A stretch of 64,000 nucleotides of DNA from Rhizomys pruinosus. Lineage: Eukaryota; Chordata; Mammalia; Rodentia; Spalacidae. A program made the translations under genes and the position numbers. The stretch spans positions 468,453-532,452 of the forward strand of contig VZQC01007121.1 of assembly GCA_009823505.1 (NCBI GenBank), in the 5' to 3' direction. Shown here one piece after another: positions 51,299 through 61,942 of this stretch; the stretch's first letter is position 1, and each line of letters opens with the position of its first letter. The notes below the pieces were generated by a model, which was not told the DNA's origin, did no database searches, and worked only from the letters and a program-made list of their open reading frames with translations.

Positions 51299-51325
51299 AA
51301 AAAAAAAATTAAAAAAAAAAAAGTG

Positions 51326-51545
51326 AGGGGCTGGAGGTTTGGCTTAGTGGTTAAGAACACTGATTGCTCTTGCAGGGGATCTGGGTTCAAATCCCAGCAC
51401 CAACACAGTGGCTAACAATCATCTGTAAATCCAGTTCCAGGGGAATCCGACACCCTCTCCTGACCTCCACAGGCACTGCATGAAATGGGGTGCACTCACA
51501 CAGGGAATACACTCATACACATAAAATCAAAATAAATAAAATTTT
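51326..51545 (+). mobile_element. B3 SINE
   Basis: GGGGCTGGAGGTTTGGCTTA to CATACACATAAAATCAAAAT; mildly diverged. Confidence 0.92.
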
Positions 51546-51555
51546 AAAAGAGAAA

Positions 51556-51785
51556 GCAAGCTTCAATGTGGCTCAAGCTAGAACTCAGCTGGCAGAGTGC
51601 TTGCTAGGCTTAGGGTTAGTCCCCAGCACTACATAAATTCAGTCATGGTAGCACATGCCTGTAATCCCAACTCTTGGGAAATGGAGGTAAAAGCATCAGA
51701 AGTTCAAGGTCATCCTCAGCTACATCTGGAGTCTAAGGCTAGCCTGGGTTACAGAACACCCTGTCTCATTGTGGGGAAAACAGAA
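51556..51785 (+). mobile_element. B4-type SINE
   Basis: ID-like head TAGAACTCAGCTGGCAGAGT, then AGTCATGGTAGCACATGCCT of a B1-like body, ending ACACCCTGTCTCATTG. Confidence 0.8.
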
Positions 51786-52326
51786 GCCTCATCTTCCAAA
51801 CACACAGCCATAAGCCATCTGCTCTCCATCGAACCAATCTGGAAGCAGGCTAGCCTCAGGGTATGAAGGCAGGGTAGGGTCCACGGAGTAATAAAGACAC
51901 TCAAAATAGAACTGCATGGGAAGAAGCCACAAGTGGAGGAAGGGGCCAGCCCCAGCTGCTGCAGTCCCAGTCCCGAAGAACAGAAGCCCAGCCTAGCTCC
52001 GTCCCCCCAGCTAGCCCCATCGACCCCTAAGGCCAGCTGCTACAAGCATGAGCTCCGCAAACCGGCTACATCAGCTCAGCCTTCAGCATCTAGTGGACAG
52101 GGCCTCTGAGAGGCATCTGGCAAGATAGGCTGGACAGTTCCATGTCCTGCCACAGCCTGTCAGACTCTCGCTATGGTTCTGGGCCCTCTTTCCTTCAGCC
52201 ACAATGGCCACAGGGACAGCAGAGGGGCAACGTAGTTCTCCAACCCAGCACTCACTTCCCAGGGCAATCACGTCTGTCCATGGAAAGCAGGCCAGGAGCT
52301 GGAGACCCAGAGAGCAGAGCACTCAC
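51786..52326 (-). other. Epn1 intron, unassigned part
   Basis: Nothing recognised. Confidence 0.5.
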
Positions 52327-52410
52327 CTCCTCCTTGCCCCCAGTCTCCCTCTTGCTCTCCTCTATGGCCATCTGTAGCCTCAGGTCATCCCCACGACGAA
52401 TCCGCTCTTC
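52327..52410 (-). CDS. Epn1: Epsin-1 exon, UIM3
   Basis: Residues about 227-254 (28 codons, phase 0 both sides). Acceptor CCCCCATAG, donor GGAG|GTGAGT. EERIRRGDDLRLQMAIEESK contains the third ubiquitin-interacting motif (acidic lead, central Ala, Ser near the end). Confidence 0.95.
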
Positions 52411-52970
52411 CTATGGGGGTGCACAAGCAGTGGGGGGTGGAGGTGGGCTCAGAACAGGAGCTATGGGAGGGCAACAGCCCGGACCTGGAAGGCCCCAACC
52501 ACCCTCTCTCACCCTGACAACAGTGATGGAAAAATTAAAATGGGATGTGGACGACATATGGAATGGGAGATGGGACAACACCTGGGTCAAAGGCAGGGTG
52601 GGAGGCAGAGAAGCACGTATGGTCTGTGGGACGGAAGTGTATAAGCTGCCATGGAAGGGAGAGCTGGGCCTGGCTGTCACATGACTTAGGAAGCATTGGG
52701 ATCCAGGAGGCACAGGTGGGCCCTCTCAGCCTGGCCTCCTGCGGGAGAACATGACTCAGTGCTGCTTGTACCTAGACAGTCCTACCAGGGCTACCCAGTG
52801 TCCTGGGTGTCCACCCTGGCTTCTGTTTGTCCCAAGTTCCTACAGCTAAAGATACTGAGGGCTGAGGGCTAATACACCTGCACGCTGGGGAGTGCTTCAG
52901 CAAGGAGCAAGGACCCAAGGACCTGAGCAAGGGGTGGGGGAGCTGGGAGGGGCAGGGAGGCCGCGCTGAC
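52411..52970 (-). other. Epn1 intron, no recognised repeat
   Basis: Nothing recognised. Confidence 0.5.
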
Positions 52971-53045
52971 CTTATCGTGCTCCTCTCGGCTCAAACTAAG
53001 GGCCAGCTGGAGCTGAACGTCATCCTCGGGGCCGCAGGACGGGGG
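52971..53045 (-). CDS. Epn1: Epsin-1 exon, UIM2
   Basis: Residues about 202-226 (25 codons, phase 0). Acceptor CTCCCCCAG, donor TAAG|GTCAGC. PEDDVQLQLALSLSREEHDK is a textbook UIM, an amphipathic helix that binds the Ile44 face of ubiquitin. The proximal GGGCAGG repeats near 53068 are intronic. Confidence 0.96.
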
Positions 53046-53422
53046 CTGGGGGAGAGAGAGTGTGAGGGGCAGGGCAGGGCAGGGCAGGGGGAGCCGGAGC
53101 CGGAGTAACAGGCAGAGAGGCAGGCCAACAAAGGGACAGGGGCAGACGGACAGAGCGAGGGCTGGGCAGGATCAAGGAAGGAAGGGGACTCGTTCCCCAA
53201 ATCAGTGAGGGAAAGGCAGAGAACGAAAGGGCGCCCCAGCTCCAGCGCCCGGAAGAGGGAGGAGCCGGGGATGAAGGACCAGGAAGTACCGGAAGACAGA
53301 CAGAGCGAGCCAGGGAGAAGAGGAAGCGTTCCAGTCAGGAGCAGGTGGAGGGTGACGAGGGTGAGGCATGGAGACAGGATGGCAGATAAAAGTGACCCTC
53401 CCCTGCCACCGGTGCCCAGTAC
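53046..53422 (-). other. Epn1 intron, no recognised repeat
   Basis: GGCAG-type short repeats near 53068-53090; otherwise unassigned. Confidence 0.5.
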
Positions 53423-53547
53423 CTGGTCGGCCTCCTCCTTGCTCATGGCCAGGGCCAGCTGCAGCTGCAGCTCCTCCTCCCCGCTGCTCTGCGGCCAGGC
53501 CTGCTCCGCCTCGGGCGGGGGTCCAGAGCCCACAGCTGCTGAGGAGG
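53423..53547 (-). CDS. Epn1: Epsin-1 exon, UIM1
   Basis: Residues about 160-201. Acceptor CTCTCTCCAG, donor CCAG|GTACTG. Begins SSAAVGSGPPPEAEQAWPQS and then EEELQLQLALAMSKEEAD, the first ubiquitin-interacting motif. Phase 1 entering, phase 0 leaving. Confidence 0.96.
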
Positions 53548-53960
53548 CTGGAGAGAGGGAGAAGGTGAGACGCAGATGGTCCTGGTCCGGGGAGCAGGAG
53601 AGAGGAACCCACGGCCAGAGATGGGGCTGCTGCTGCCCAACCCCAATCCCAGTCCCCAGCACCCCTCCCCGCCCCCAAGACCTGTGAGGGCCAAACATGG
53701 GAAGGGAGGATCAGGAGCCAGAGTCCAGAGACCGCACCTCAGAATGGCAGGTCTGCTGATAAGGAGGGGGAAGGACCAGGGTCCGAGGACAGCAGAGCCT
53801 CCGGAGGGGTCCTCCCTGGTTTCCTGACTATGGGAACTCCCAGGAGGAGCCTGGGGCCTCCATTTCCAGGGAGAGTTCCAACTCTGCCACAAACAACTGG
53901 AACTTCAGAGGGGAGGACAGTGACTGTCAGACGGTGAGGGCCCACTTTCTTTCATTTTTT
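53548..53960 (-). other. Epn1 intron, unassigned part
   Basis: GC-rich, no recognised repeat. Confidence 0.45.
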
Positions 53961-53961
53961 C

Positions 53962-53962
<1 letters not shown>

Positions 53963-54006
<44 letters not shown>

Positions 54007-54040
54007 AATCATCTATCTATCTAATCTGTCTCTCTGCCTA
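53963..54040. repeat. (TATC)n microsatellite
   Basis: About 11 perfect units, then interrupted TCTA/CCTA units. Confidence 0.97.
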
Positions 54041-54044
54041 CCTA

Positions 54045-54225
54045 CCTACCTAATGTGTATAAGTGTACTGCCTGCATGTATGTAAGTGCACCCATGCATT
54101 CAATGCCCACAGAGGCTAGGAAGTGGAGTTACTGACAGTTGTTAGCTGCCATGTGGGTGCTGGGAACGGATCCCTTGGTCCTCTGCAAGAGCAGCCAGAT
54201 TGTTAAATCCATGTCTCCAGCACCA
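54045..54225 (-). mobile_element. B3-family SINE, diverged
   Basis: GTGTACTGCCTGCATGTATG, GCTGCCATGTGGGTGCTGGG and CATGTCTCCAGCACC. Confidence 0.8.
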
Positions 54226-54239
54226 TCTTTTCTTTACTG

Positions 54240-54445
54240 ACTCTTCTCTGTAGGAATGCCCTGTCTACATGTGAGTGTGCTTGCTACGTGTACACAACGC
54301 CCAGAGACCAGAAGATGGCATTTTATCTCCTGGAACTGAAGTTACTGACAGCTGCAAGCCACCACGTGGGTGCTGGAAACTGAATCCAGGCTCCCTGCAA
54401 GAACAGCGAGTACTCTTAAAAGCTGAGCCACCTCTCCAGCCTGTA
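54240..54445 (-). mobile_element. Old B3-family SINE
   Basis: CTGGAACTGAAGTTACTGAC, CACCACGTGGGTGCTGGAAA and GAGCCACCTCTCCAGCC. Confidence 0.8.
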
Positions 54446-54840
54446 GGGCCCAGTTTCAATGCAGGGAAGGGCATAGGGGGACAAGGACCCTTGGTCTCAG
54501 GAGTGGGACAAGGGGAGGAGAGGGATGAGGTCACACTAAGGTTGGGATCTGGACCAGGGCCAGCAAAAGTCAATGGTATGTCCCCTAAGAGAGGGCTAAG
54601 ACTGCAGTCGCTACAGTCAGATCCTCTCATCACCCCCTTCAGACCTGGCACCATGCTCTGGCACTGTTGGCTCACAGTAGTCCCTGACTCCCTGACAGAA
54701 GGCAGGCTCTACCCAGAGCTCCAGCAGGGCAGATCCAGACACCACAGCAAGCTATCTATCTGCTCGTGTTCCCAACCACACAGCTCTCACCAAGGACCAG
54801 GGTCTGGGCTTCTCTAGGGAGCTGTGCTGTTAAGACAGCC
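54446..54840. other. Unassigned Epn1 intron sequence
   Basis: Nothing recognised. Confidence 0.45.
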
Positions 54841-54842
54841 CT

Positions 54843-55078
54843 GGGGGCTGGAGAGATGGCTCAGCAGTTAAGACAGCCCTGGGGGCTGGAGAGATGACTC
54901 AGCAGTTAAGAGCACTGGCAGCTCTTGCAGATGACCTGGGTTTGAATCCCAGAACCCATGTGGCATACCAAGTGTCCGTAACTCCAGTTCCAGGGGATCT
55001 AACCCCCTCCTCTGGCCTCCCCAGGCACTGTACGACACAAGTGCACTTACATACATGCAGGTGCGACACTCATACCTA
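54843..55078 (+). mobile_element. B3 SINE with duplicated head
   Basis: The first ~40 bp (GGGGGCTGGAGAGATGGCTC and the flank ACAGCCCTG) occur twice in tandem at 54835-54910. The second copy continues into a normal B3 body. Confidence 0.9.
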
Positions 55079-55094
55079 TTAAGAATAAGAATAA

Positions 55095-55268
55095 GCTAGG
55101 CGTGGTGGCGCACACCTTTAATCCTAGCACTTGGGAGACAGAGGCAGGCGGATCTTTGTGAGTTCAAGGCCAGCCTGGTCTATAGAGTGAGTTCCAGGAC
55201 AGCTGGGGCTATAGGGAGACCCTATCTCAAAAGGACCAAAAAATATTAATAATAATAATAATAATAAA
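55095..55268 (+). mobile_element. B1 SINE with (AAT)n tail
   Basis: CTAGGCGTGGTGGCGCACAC to GGACCAAAAAATATTAATAA. Confidence 0.95.
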
Positions 55269-55269
55269 A

Positions 55270-55560
55270 CTGACAGCCTTGGGAAGAACCCTGAGTAGTA
55301 TCCTCAGCAAGTAAGCGCTGGGAACCCACTCCTCACTGTCAGACCTTTGCCTTGCAGATACCTGGTGGCCCCAACCACCACGTTGAGTGGGCTGAAGCTG
55401 AAAGCCGCACCTCACATTTCATGAGGAATCAGACATGAACCAAGCAACTCAGCTTCCCAACCAGCCGCCAGCTTCATGCTTCCCATGGCCTGCCCTTCCG
55501 GCTCTCTCTCTCTGACTCCCAGGCAGACTTCCTCCTCCTCCCCAAGCAGCTTGCTCTAGG
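55270..55560. other. Unassigned Epn1 intron sequence
   Basis: Nothing recognised. Confidence 0.45.
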
Positions 55561-55620
55561 ACAGGGCTCAGCAACCCATGGCCTGTGGCCAAAGCCTGCT
55601 CTTTAAATAAATGAAAGCGT
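55561..55620 (-). mobile_element. Ancient hAT-type DNA transposon end
   Basis: CAGGGCTCAGCAACCCATGG followed by CTTTAAATAAATGAAAGCG resembles the terminal region of an old mammalian hAT-Charlie non-autonomous element. The reciprocal orientation is seen at 60.6-60.7 kb. Confidence 0.5.
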
Positions 55621-55847
55621 AAGTCAAGACCTGTGAAAACTGCCAGAAATTCAAATTTCAGAGTCCACGATGTGAGGGTACAGAACTTATGGCCAGGCTC
55701 CTCATTTATGCATGGTGCAGGTGAGGTACAGGCCCCAAGCTCACCAAAGCTCAGTCTCTAACTCCCACAGGAAATGCCAAAGGTACCCAGTCTTTGGGCT
55801 CCCACAGAAGTTTGGCCAACTCCAAATGCTTAAAAAAAAAACCTTGT
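55621..55847. other. Unassigned Epn1 intron sequence
   Basis: Nothing recognised. Confidence 0.4.
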
Positions 55848-56040
55848 GGGAACTGGAGCGATGATTTATAACCTAAAGTACTCGTATAAAGTGTGAGGAC
55901 CAGAGTTTTGAATGTCCAAAACCCACACAGATGCTGAATGGTCAGCGAGACAGTGACAAGGACCCCCCACAACAAGCTGGCTAGCAAGACTAGCCATACG
56001 GCAAGTACTAGGTTTGACTGAGACCCTGTATTAAAAACAC
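55848..56040 (+). mobile_element. Old B4-like SINE
   Basis: GGGAACTGGAGCGATGATTT, GGACCAGAGTTTTGAATGTC, CAAAACCCACACAGATG and GAGACCCTGTATT in B4 order. Confidence 0.6.
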
Positions 56041-56045
56041 AGTGG

Positions 56046-56204
56046 AGCCGGATGTGGTGGCACACGCCTTTAATCCTAGCACTTGGGAGGCAGAGGCAGG
56101 CAGATCTTTGTGAGTTCAAGGCCAGCCCTGGCTACGCAGCAACGTTCCAGATAGCTTGGGGGCTTACAGGTAGACCCTGTCTCCCAAAAAAAAAAAAAAA
56201 AATA
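56046..56204 (+). mobile_element. B1 SINE
   Basis: AGCCGGATGTGGTGGCACAC to GACCCTGTCTCCC plus A16. Confidence 0.93.
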
Positions 56205-56301
56205 ACGGCCATACGGGAAGATCCTGACATCAACCTTCGGCTGCTACACAGATGCCCATGTAGGCAAGTGCACTGCACATATGTGCACCACACACACACA
56301 A

Positions 56302-56302
<1 letters not shown>

Positions 56303-56338
<36 letters not shown>
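56303..56338. repeat. Poly(A) run
   Basis: About 35 A residues after a CACACAAATA stretch; probably the tail of a degraded SINE. Confidence 0.9.
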
Positions 56339-56340
<2 letters not shown>

Positions 56341-56527
56341 ATTTAAGAAAAAATAAAAACATTCCATGAAGCCAACCAGACAACCTCCTAGGGACAAACA
56401 ACATCCCTCCTCAGCCCAGCCTAACCCCTACCCCAGGATAGCAGCCTTCCCTCCTCACCTGCCACACCCTACTGGGTGCTCTGCCCCTCACTCCTGAGCC
56501 TCCCCTTGTTCCTTCCTTCCCTGTACT

Positions 56528-57318
56528 CCCCCGACCTGAGCCCGTCCCACCACGTCCCCGACCTGAGCCCGTCCCACCACGTCCCCGACCTGAGCCCGTC
56601 CCACCACGTCCCCCACCTGAGCCCGTCCCACCACGTCCCCCACCTGAGCCCATCCCACCACGTCCCCCACCTGAGCCCATCCCACCACGTCCCCCACCTG
56701 AGCCCATCCCACCACGTCCCCGACCTGAGCCCGTCCCACCACGTCCCCGACCTGAGCCCGTCCCACCACGTCCCCGACCTGAGCCCGTCCCACCACGTCC
56801 CCGACCTGAGCCCGTCCCACCACGTCCCCGACCTGAGCCCGTCCCACCACGTCCCCCACCTGAGCCCGTCCCACCACGTCCCCCACCTGAGCCCATCCCA
56901 CCACGTCCCCCACCTGAGCCCATCCCACCACGTCCCCCACCTGAGCCCATCCCACCACGTCCCCGACCTGAGCCCGTCCCACCACGTCCCCGACCTGAGC
57001 CCGTCCCACCACGTCCCCCACCTGAGCCCATCCCTACCACGTCCCCCACCTGAGCCCGTCCCACCACGTCCCCGACCTGAGCCCGTCCCACCACGTCCCC
57101 CACCTGAGCCCAGGTCCCACCGACGTCCCCCGACCTGAGCCCATCCCACCACGTCCCCCACCTGAGCCCGTCCCACCACGTCCCCGACCTGAGCCCGTCC
57201 CACCACGTCCCCGACCTGAGCCCATCCCACGTCCCCCACCTGAGCCCGTCCCACCACGTCCCCGACCTGAGCCCATCCCACCACGTCCCCGACCTGAGCC
57301 CGTCCCACCACGTCCCCA
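56528..57318. repeat. 27-bp minisatellite in an Epn1 intron
   Basis: About 29 copies of a 27-bp unit (CGACCTGAGCCCGTCCCACC plus ACGTCCC). Two variant sites (CGACC/CCACC and CCCG/CCCA) form blocks that recur with a nine-unit period of about 243 bp. The sense (Epn1) strand is G-rich. All frames are nearly stop-free, giving frames of up to 343 codons that are not genes. Confidence 0.97.
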
Positions 57319-58206
57319 CAGCCTGGACTGGGAGCTAACACTGACCGCAAACATAACGCATCCAGCAGACAGAGCCCCACCATAGTCAGGGAGAGGCTCG
57401 CTCCTGCTCCACCTTCCCTTCCAGGTCCAACTGAACGATCTCCAGGGCAACACTCTGTTCCCCCATGTCCATGAGCACTCATTAACACACGTCCTCCCAC
57501 CTGTCCCTCTATGTCTCTCAGCTTACCCTGCCCTGGTCACTTAGTAAGATAAAATGAACTTCCCAATATGACCCAGGACCCCACACCTGCCTGTCACGGA
57601 ACACGTCTGTCACAGAACATGTCCCTGGACAGATCATGGCTTGACCACATAGGATGCACACTGACCTTCTCTTTACACTATTTCTGTTTCTTTTTAAGTC
57701 CTTGTCACGACCACCCACCAAATTCCAGTTCACCGCCCAGGAGCAACATCCTACCTAACAGCCCACAGAGGAGGCTCAGAAGCCTTGCCGGGAGCCTGCC
57801 TGAGGCCCTCCCGCTTGGCACTGCCTCATTCCCATGCCCTTGGGTCTTTACACTGCTCTCTGCCTAGAAGGATGAGGGCCAGGACAGAAGGCAGCTCCAT
57901 CAGACACTGGCCTGTGTGTCCCCATCAGGGGCTGGGGAATAATCTGACACTATTTGGAAGTACCTGCCCGACACTTTGAGGGCCAAGCTAGAAGGCAGGA
58001 CTCCCGCGCTGGCTGCCCTCAGGGTCTGAACAGACGTGGGCCCACAGGAAGTGTTCACAAAATGATGGGGCGGCTGAATGCAATTCCCCAGTCTGAGGCC
58101 TCACAGACACAGGGACCACAAGTGAAGGGCGGAGCAGGAGGGCCGAGCAGCTGGAACCGGTGCACAGGAGCACCGGACAGATCCTGGGCTGCGGGAGGAG
58201 CCTCAC
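57319..58206 (-). other. Epn1 intron, unassigned part
   Basis: Nothing recognised. Confidence 0.45.
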
Positions 58207-58456
58207 CCGTGGCAGTCTGTGCCAGCTTCTCCTTGGTCTTGAGCGCATGGGCACGCTCTTCCCGGAGCCGGTCTTCGTCACGCAGCAGAGCCACCAGCTG
58301 CTTGGCCTTCTCCCGCACATTCACTCCCTGGTCCTTGCCATCGCGGTCCACATACTGGAAGTCCTTCAGCGTCTGCACGGCATACATGTTCTCCTTGCAC
58401 TGCTGCGACACACGCTCAGAGCCAGTCTTGATTAGGTACTCCATCAGTGTCATGGC
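58207..58456 (-). CDS. Epn1: Epsin-1 exon, second half of the ENTH domain (gene continues beyond the window)
   Basis: Codes for 83 codons starting Ala-Met-Thr-Leu-Met-Glu-Tyr (about residues 77-159) plus one base. Acceptor CTCACCCCACAG, donor CACG|GGTGAGG read as ACGG|GTGAGG. Contains ENTH helices from LMEYLIKTGSE through KTKEKLAQTAT. VDRDGKDQGVNVREKAKQL is a highly conserved core. Most PtdIns(4,5)P2-contacting residues, including the amphipathic helix 0, lie in the first 76 residues. Those are encoded by an upstream exon not found up to 64,000. The ATG at 58453 is internal, not a start. Epsin-1 acts at clathrin-coated pits, bending membrane and recruiting ubiquitinated cargo. Confidence 0.96.
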
Positions 58457-59618
58457 CTGTGGGGTGAGGGTACACCATCACTGACACTGAACACCATGGG
58501 AAAACAGACCAAAGGTAGGGAGCATCCGGGCCCTGCGGCAGGCAGCTGCCCAAGTTCAAGCCCACAGCCCACTGTCCACATAGTAGAGTGCAGCATGGCC
58601 CTGAGAAGTGGGGACAGTGAGCAACGATGCACGGTGCTCAGTGAGAGGAGTATGTGGTCCCATGGGTAAGAACTGTCCCAAGAGAGAGATCATGGATCAC
58701 TGGGGATGGTGTCAGTAGGGACTACTGCACAGAGGCTGTGAATTCCACCCACCAGATAGAAGTATGGCTCCCTGGCACCAAATGTACCAGATGCCACTGG
58801 TCACTCCATATGGGAACCCAAGGTATCTCAGTATAGCTCAATAAATGTAATGGAGTCTTGTACAAAAAATATATATAATAAAAAAAATAATAAAATTAAA
58901 AGATAAACATAATGGAGGACAAGGTGACAGCCTGCAAGCTGGGGATCACTACAGTCACCAAACATGCCCATATCCTGTAGACAGACATCCAAAGCAACAA
59001 GGCCAAAGAAAGCTGCATGGGTCAGAGGTCTCAAAAGAGTGTCCAGATTGCCCTCGCCTGAACCCTGTCATCTTTGTGCAGGAACTTGATGCTGCAGGGA
59101 CCTTTGAAGCCTGGGCTCTCTCAAGAAGGCACCTGAGCCAAGCCAGACCAGGCCACGGTAGAGGTATCACTACTGGTCAATCTTCAACCTTTGGAGTCTT
59201 TTCTAGTTTGTAATATGCAAATAAATTCCCGTTTCGAAAAGTTAAAATTAAATAGTTGAAAGGACGGGGGGGGCGGGGGACGGGGGGGACTAAGGAAGAC
59301 GAAGGCTCAAGGCCCAGTTTCCACAGCAACTTGAAGTCATGGTGCCTTTACGACACTGTGGAAGGCCTAGCCACTGTCCTGGAGAAAAATGCACCTTGGG
59401 TTCTGTGGGTGATTGCAGGGTTTTCATTGAGCCCCCCAAAACTTATCAAAGATCTCACATACACTTCAGGGAGACCCTATCTCGAAAAGACCAAAACAAC
59501 AAAACAAAACAAAATAAAACCCACACACACTTTGAGGCACTATTTTGGTATATAGACAACATGGCCTCAAAATTCACAGGCTTTTGCCCAGGCTTCCAGA
59601 ATGCCATGACTACGGCAG
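58457..59618 (-). other. Epn1 5' intron, unassigned part
   Basis: Contains an AT-rich patch (58860-58905), a G-run cluster at 59262-59290 and a B1 3' scrap at 59464-59518 (GGGAGACCCTATCTCGAAAA). No ENTH first exon seen. Confidence 0.5.
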
Positions 59619-59756
59619 TATGCTGCCACCCTCAGCTCTGGAAAGGCTTCCAGAGATTACGGTCGGTCGTATGCCGCCACCCTCAGCTCTGGTAAGGCTT
59701 CCAGAGACTACAGTCGTATGCCACCACCCTCAGCTCTGGAAAGGCTTCCAGGTGTG
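59619..59756. repeat. Three-copy ~47-51-bp tandem repeat
   Basis: TATGCYRCCACCCTCAGCTC starts copies at 59619, 59670 and 59717; the second lacks a CGG-type step and the third is truncated. Confidence 0.93.
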
Positions 59757-60567
59757 TTCTGATTAGTCCTTAATTGGCCCCAGAGGTGCCTGTTCTCAGA
59801 GCAGAAAGGGAAAAAGCGAAAAGATTTCTATGCATGGTTACACCCCAGGGGAAGGCAAAGCAGCAGGCTGGCTCTAGAACTCTCCAGGCCCACAAGCTTT
59901 GGAATCCACAATCTTCCTGCTTCAGACCAGAGAAACAGGACACAGGGACATGTACATGAGAACTCTCTGAGAAGGGAGTTCTGCCAACAGTCATGCCAAA
60001 GGGGACCAACAAAAAGGACTTCACCTAGGCGATCACCACACTTTGCACCCTGTGCGGTATGGAAATGTTCATTCTCATAGCACTCTGGACTTTGGAGCTG
60101 CAGCTGGAGATTGCTAACCAGGAAATAACTCAAATACCCAGCCACAATGAGATACACACACAAACTGTTGTAAATGCACTGGGCTACCCAGCGCACAATG
60201 AAAAGCATTAGTGACACAACTGCCAGCACCACCACGATGACGACGACAGACGACAGACAGACAGACAGGCAGGCAGGCAGGCAGAGATCAATGCCCTGGA
60301 CTCTGAGCAAAGGAGCCAAGACCCAAAGAACAGACACTGCAGGTCCCACACAGGGGATGCCCTCCCTCTGGGCCCAAACCACAGGTGCGCATATTCACAG
60401 AAGCTCAGGCAGCTGGCTGTGCACTCTGTTATAGCTGATAGGCCACACCTCAGTGAAAAGCTCTGAACCTTGTTTTCAAAGTGGGCAATTGGCTAACCTC
60501 ACCATCCTTGTTTTCAAAACAGTTTCGCTAAGGATGTGTTCCTACATACAATGAGCATTTAAAATAG
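59757..60567 (-). other. Epn1 5' intron, unassigned part
   Basis: A (GACA)n(GGCA)n tract at 60238-60282. Nothing else recognised. Confidence 0.5.
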
Positions 60568-60722
60568 GATCGGCACCTTTCCTCATAAAGAGCCACAGTC
60601 TCTGTCCAGCTACTCAGCAGTCACAGAGGAAGGCACCTGGCTGTGTTCTAATAAAACTTTATTTACAAAAGTAGGCAGTTTACAAGATTTGACCCATGGG
60701 CTATCATTTGCTGGCTTCTGGG
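60568..60722 (+). mobile_element. Ancient hAT-type DNA transposon fragment
   Basis: GGCTGTGTTCTAATAAAACT, TTATTTACAAAAGTAGGCAG and ATGGGCTATCATTTGCTGG match in order the 3' end of an old eutherian hAT-Charlie element as I recall it. Confidence 0.6.
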
Positions 60723-61086
60723 TTAAGATAAAGAGTGGGAAGGGCAAGACCCTGCATTCCTCAGAGAACACGGGTCCCAGCCTGCCAAGTCCCCACAGTA
60801 ATTCCTTCTCCATAGGGATGACTGGAGCCCCAAAGTGTCACCAGGTAGGGCCATGCATGCAGAAACCTCAGCTCAGACTGAAGAATCAGAAAACCAAAGC
60901 AAGCAAGAACCCCACAGTTATAACCACACAGGCTGGGTACTTCCAAGCACTCAAAGACAAAACTGGCACCCCAAGATCCCTTCTGAGGGGACCACACAAT
61001 CAGCATTTGGGTGAACTGCTCTGTACTGAGTCTAAGAATAGTAGATAAGGTAAGTATGCATTTGTCAGAATCTAGAGAACTGTACC
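60723..61086 (-). other. Epn1 5' intron, unassigned part
   Basis: Nothing recognised. Confidence 0.45.
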
Positions 61087-61104
61087 CAGAAAGGGAGTTT
61101 ATTT

Positions 61105-61338
61105 TTTAAAACATTTTATTTATTTATTTATGCGTATGAATGTACTGTCTGCATGTAGGTTTGTGCACCCATGTCGTGCAGTGCCGCGGAGGTGAAAAGA
61201 GGGTGTCGGATTGGAAGTGGAGTTCTCCTGGAATTGGAGTTACAGATGGTTCTCAGCCGCCATGTGGGTGCTGGGGATCGAACCCAGGTCCTCTGCAAGA
61301 GCCGTCAGCACTCTTAATCTCTAGGCTATCTCTCCAGC
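61105..61338 (-). mobile_element. B3 SINE, duplicated subtype
   Basis: CAGAAAGGGAGTTTATTTT (left) and CAGAAAGGGAGATTTTT (right) are the target-site duplication. GGATTGGAAGTGGAGTTCTC shows a small deletion in the body. Confidence 0.95.
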
Positions 61339-61357
61339 CCCAGAAAGGGAGATTTTT

Positions 61358-61568
61358 ATGTGTATGAATGTACTGTCTGCATGTAGGTTTGTGCGCCCAT
61401 GTTGTGCAATGCTGTGGAGGCCAGAAGAGGGCATTGGATTCCCCTGGAACTGGAATTCTCCTGGAATTGGAGTTACAGACGGTTCTCAGCCGCCATATGG
61501 GTGCTGGGGATCGAACCCAGTCCTCTCCAAGAGCAGTGCTCTTAACCACTGAGCCATCTTTCCAGTCC
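61358..61568 (-). mobile_element. B3 SINE, duplicated subtype
   Basis: Inserted next to the previous one. AGATTTTT at 61350 and 61567 flanks it. Confidence 0.94.
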
Positions 61569-61857
61569 AGATTTTTCTTTATACAAACTTTACTTTGCTA
61601 TATCTGCCTTTAAAGAATCGTTTTAAAACCAGAGGGGGAAAGGGGACTCATCTGGGACCTGTGACAAGCCCAAAAGCCTCTTCCAGGACATCCTTGATTG
61701 CTGGAGGCTGCAGGGTCCCTCCACCAGCCCCTCCAACTGAGCCAGATCAATCTCTACTTGCTCAGGAGCTGCCTGAGGACTAGGGCAGGGCCTAAGCAAA
61801 ATCAGATCAGGGCTGGTTCTCAGCACCATCTGACAAGGAGCAGGTCCACAGGAAGCC
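61569..61857 (-). other. Epn1 5' intron, unassigned part
   Basis: Nothing recognised. Confidence 0.45.
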
Positions 61858-61942
61858 CAGGAGAGACGTGCAGTGAACACAGGACTCCCGGGAGAGACGT
61901 GGAGTGAACACAGGATGCCCAGGAGAGACGTGGAGTGAACAC
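61858..61942. repeat. Three-copy 31-bp tandem repeat
   Basis: GGAGAGACGTGSAGTGAACA occurs at about 61860, 61891 and 61922. Confidence 0.95.

Noticed and set aside
50155..51390. Frames spanning the N-run
   Set aside because: Translations of unknown bases; meaningless.
53443..53892. Arginine/proline-rich frames around Epn1 exons
   Set aside because: Alternative-frame shadows of the GC-rich UIM1 exon and its introns.
56411..57500. Frames of 220-343 codons on both strands
   Set aside because: They are read-through of a 27-bp (9-codon) minisatellite with stop-free units; no start context, domain or splice logic.
58450..58453. ATG of the ENTH exon as translation start of Epn1
   Set aside because: It is an internal Met just inside the exon, preceded by an acceptor; the ENTH domain needs the ~76 residues upstream.
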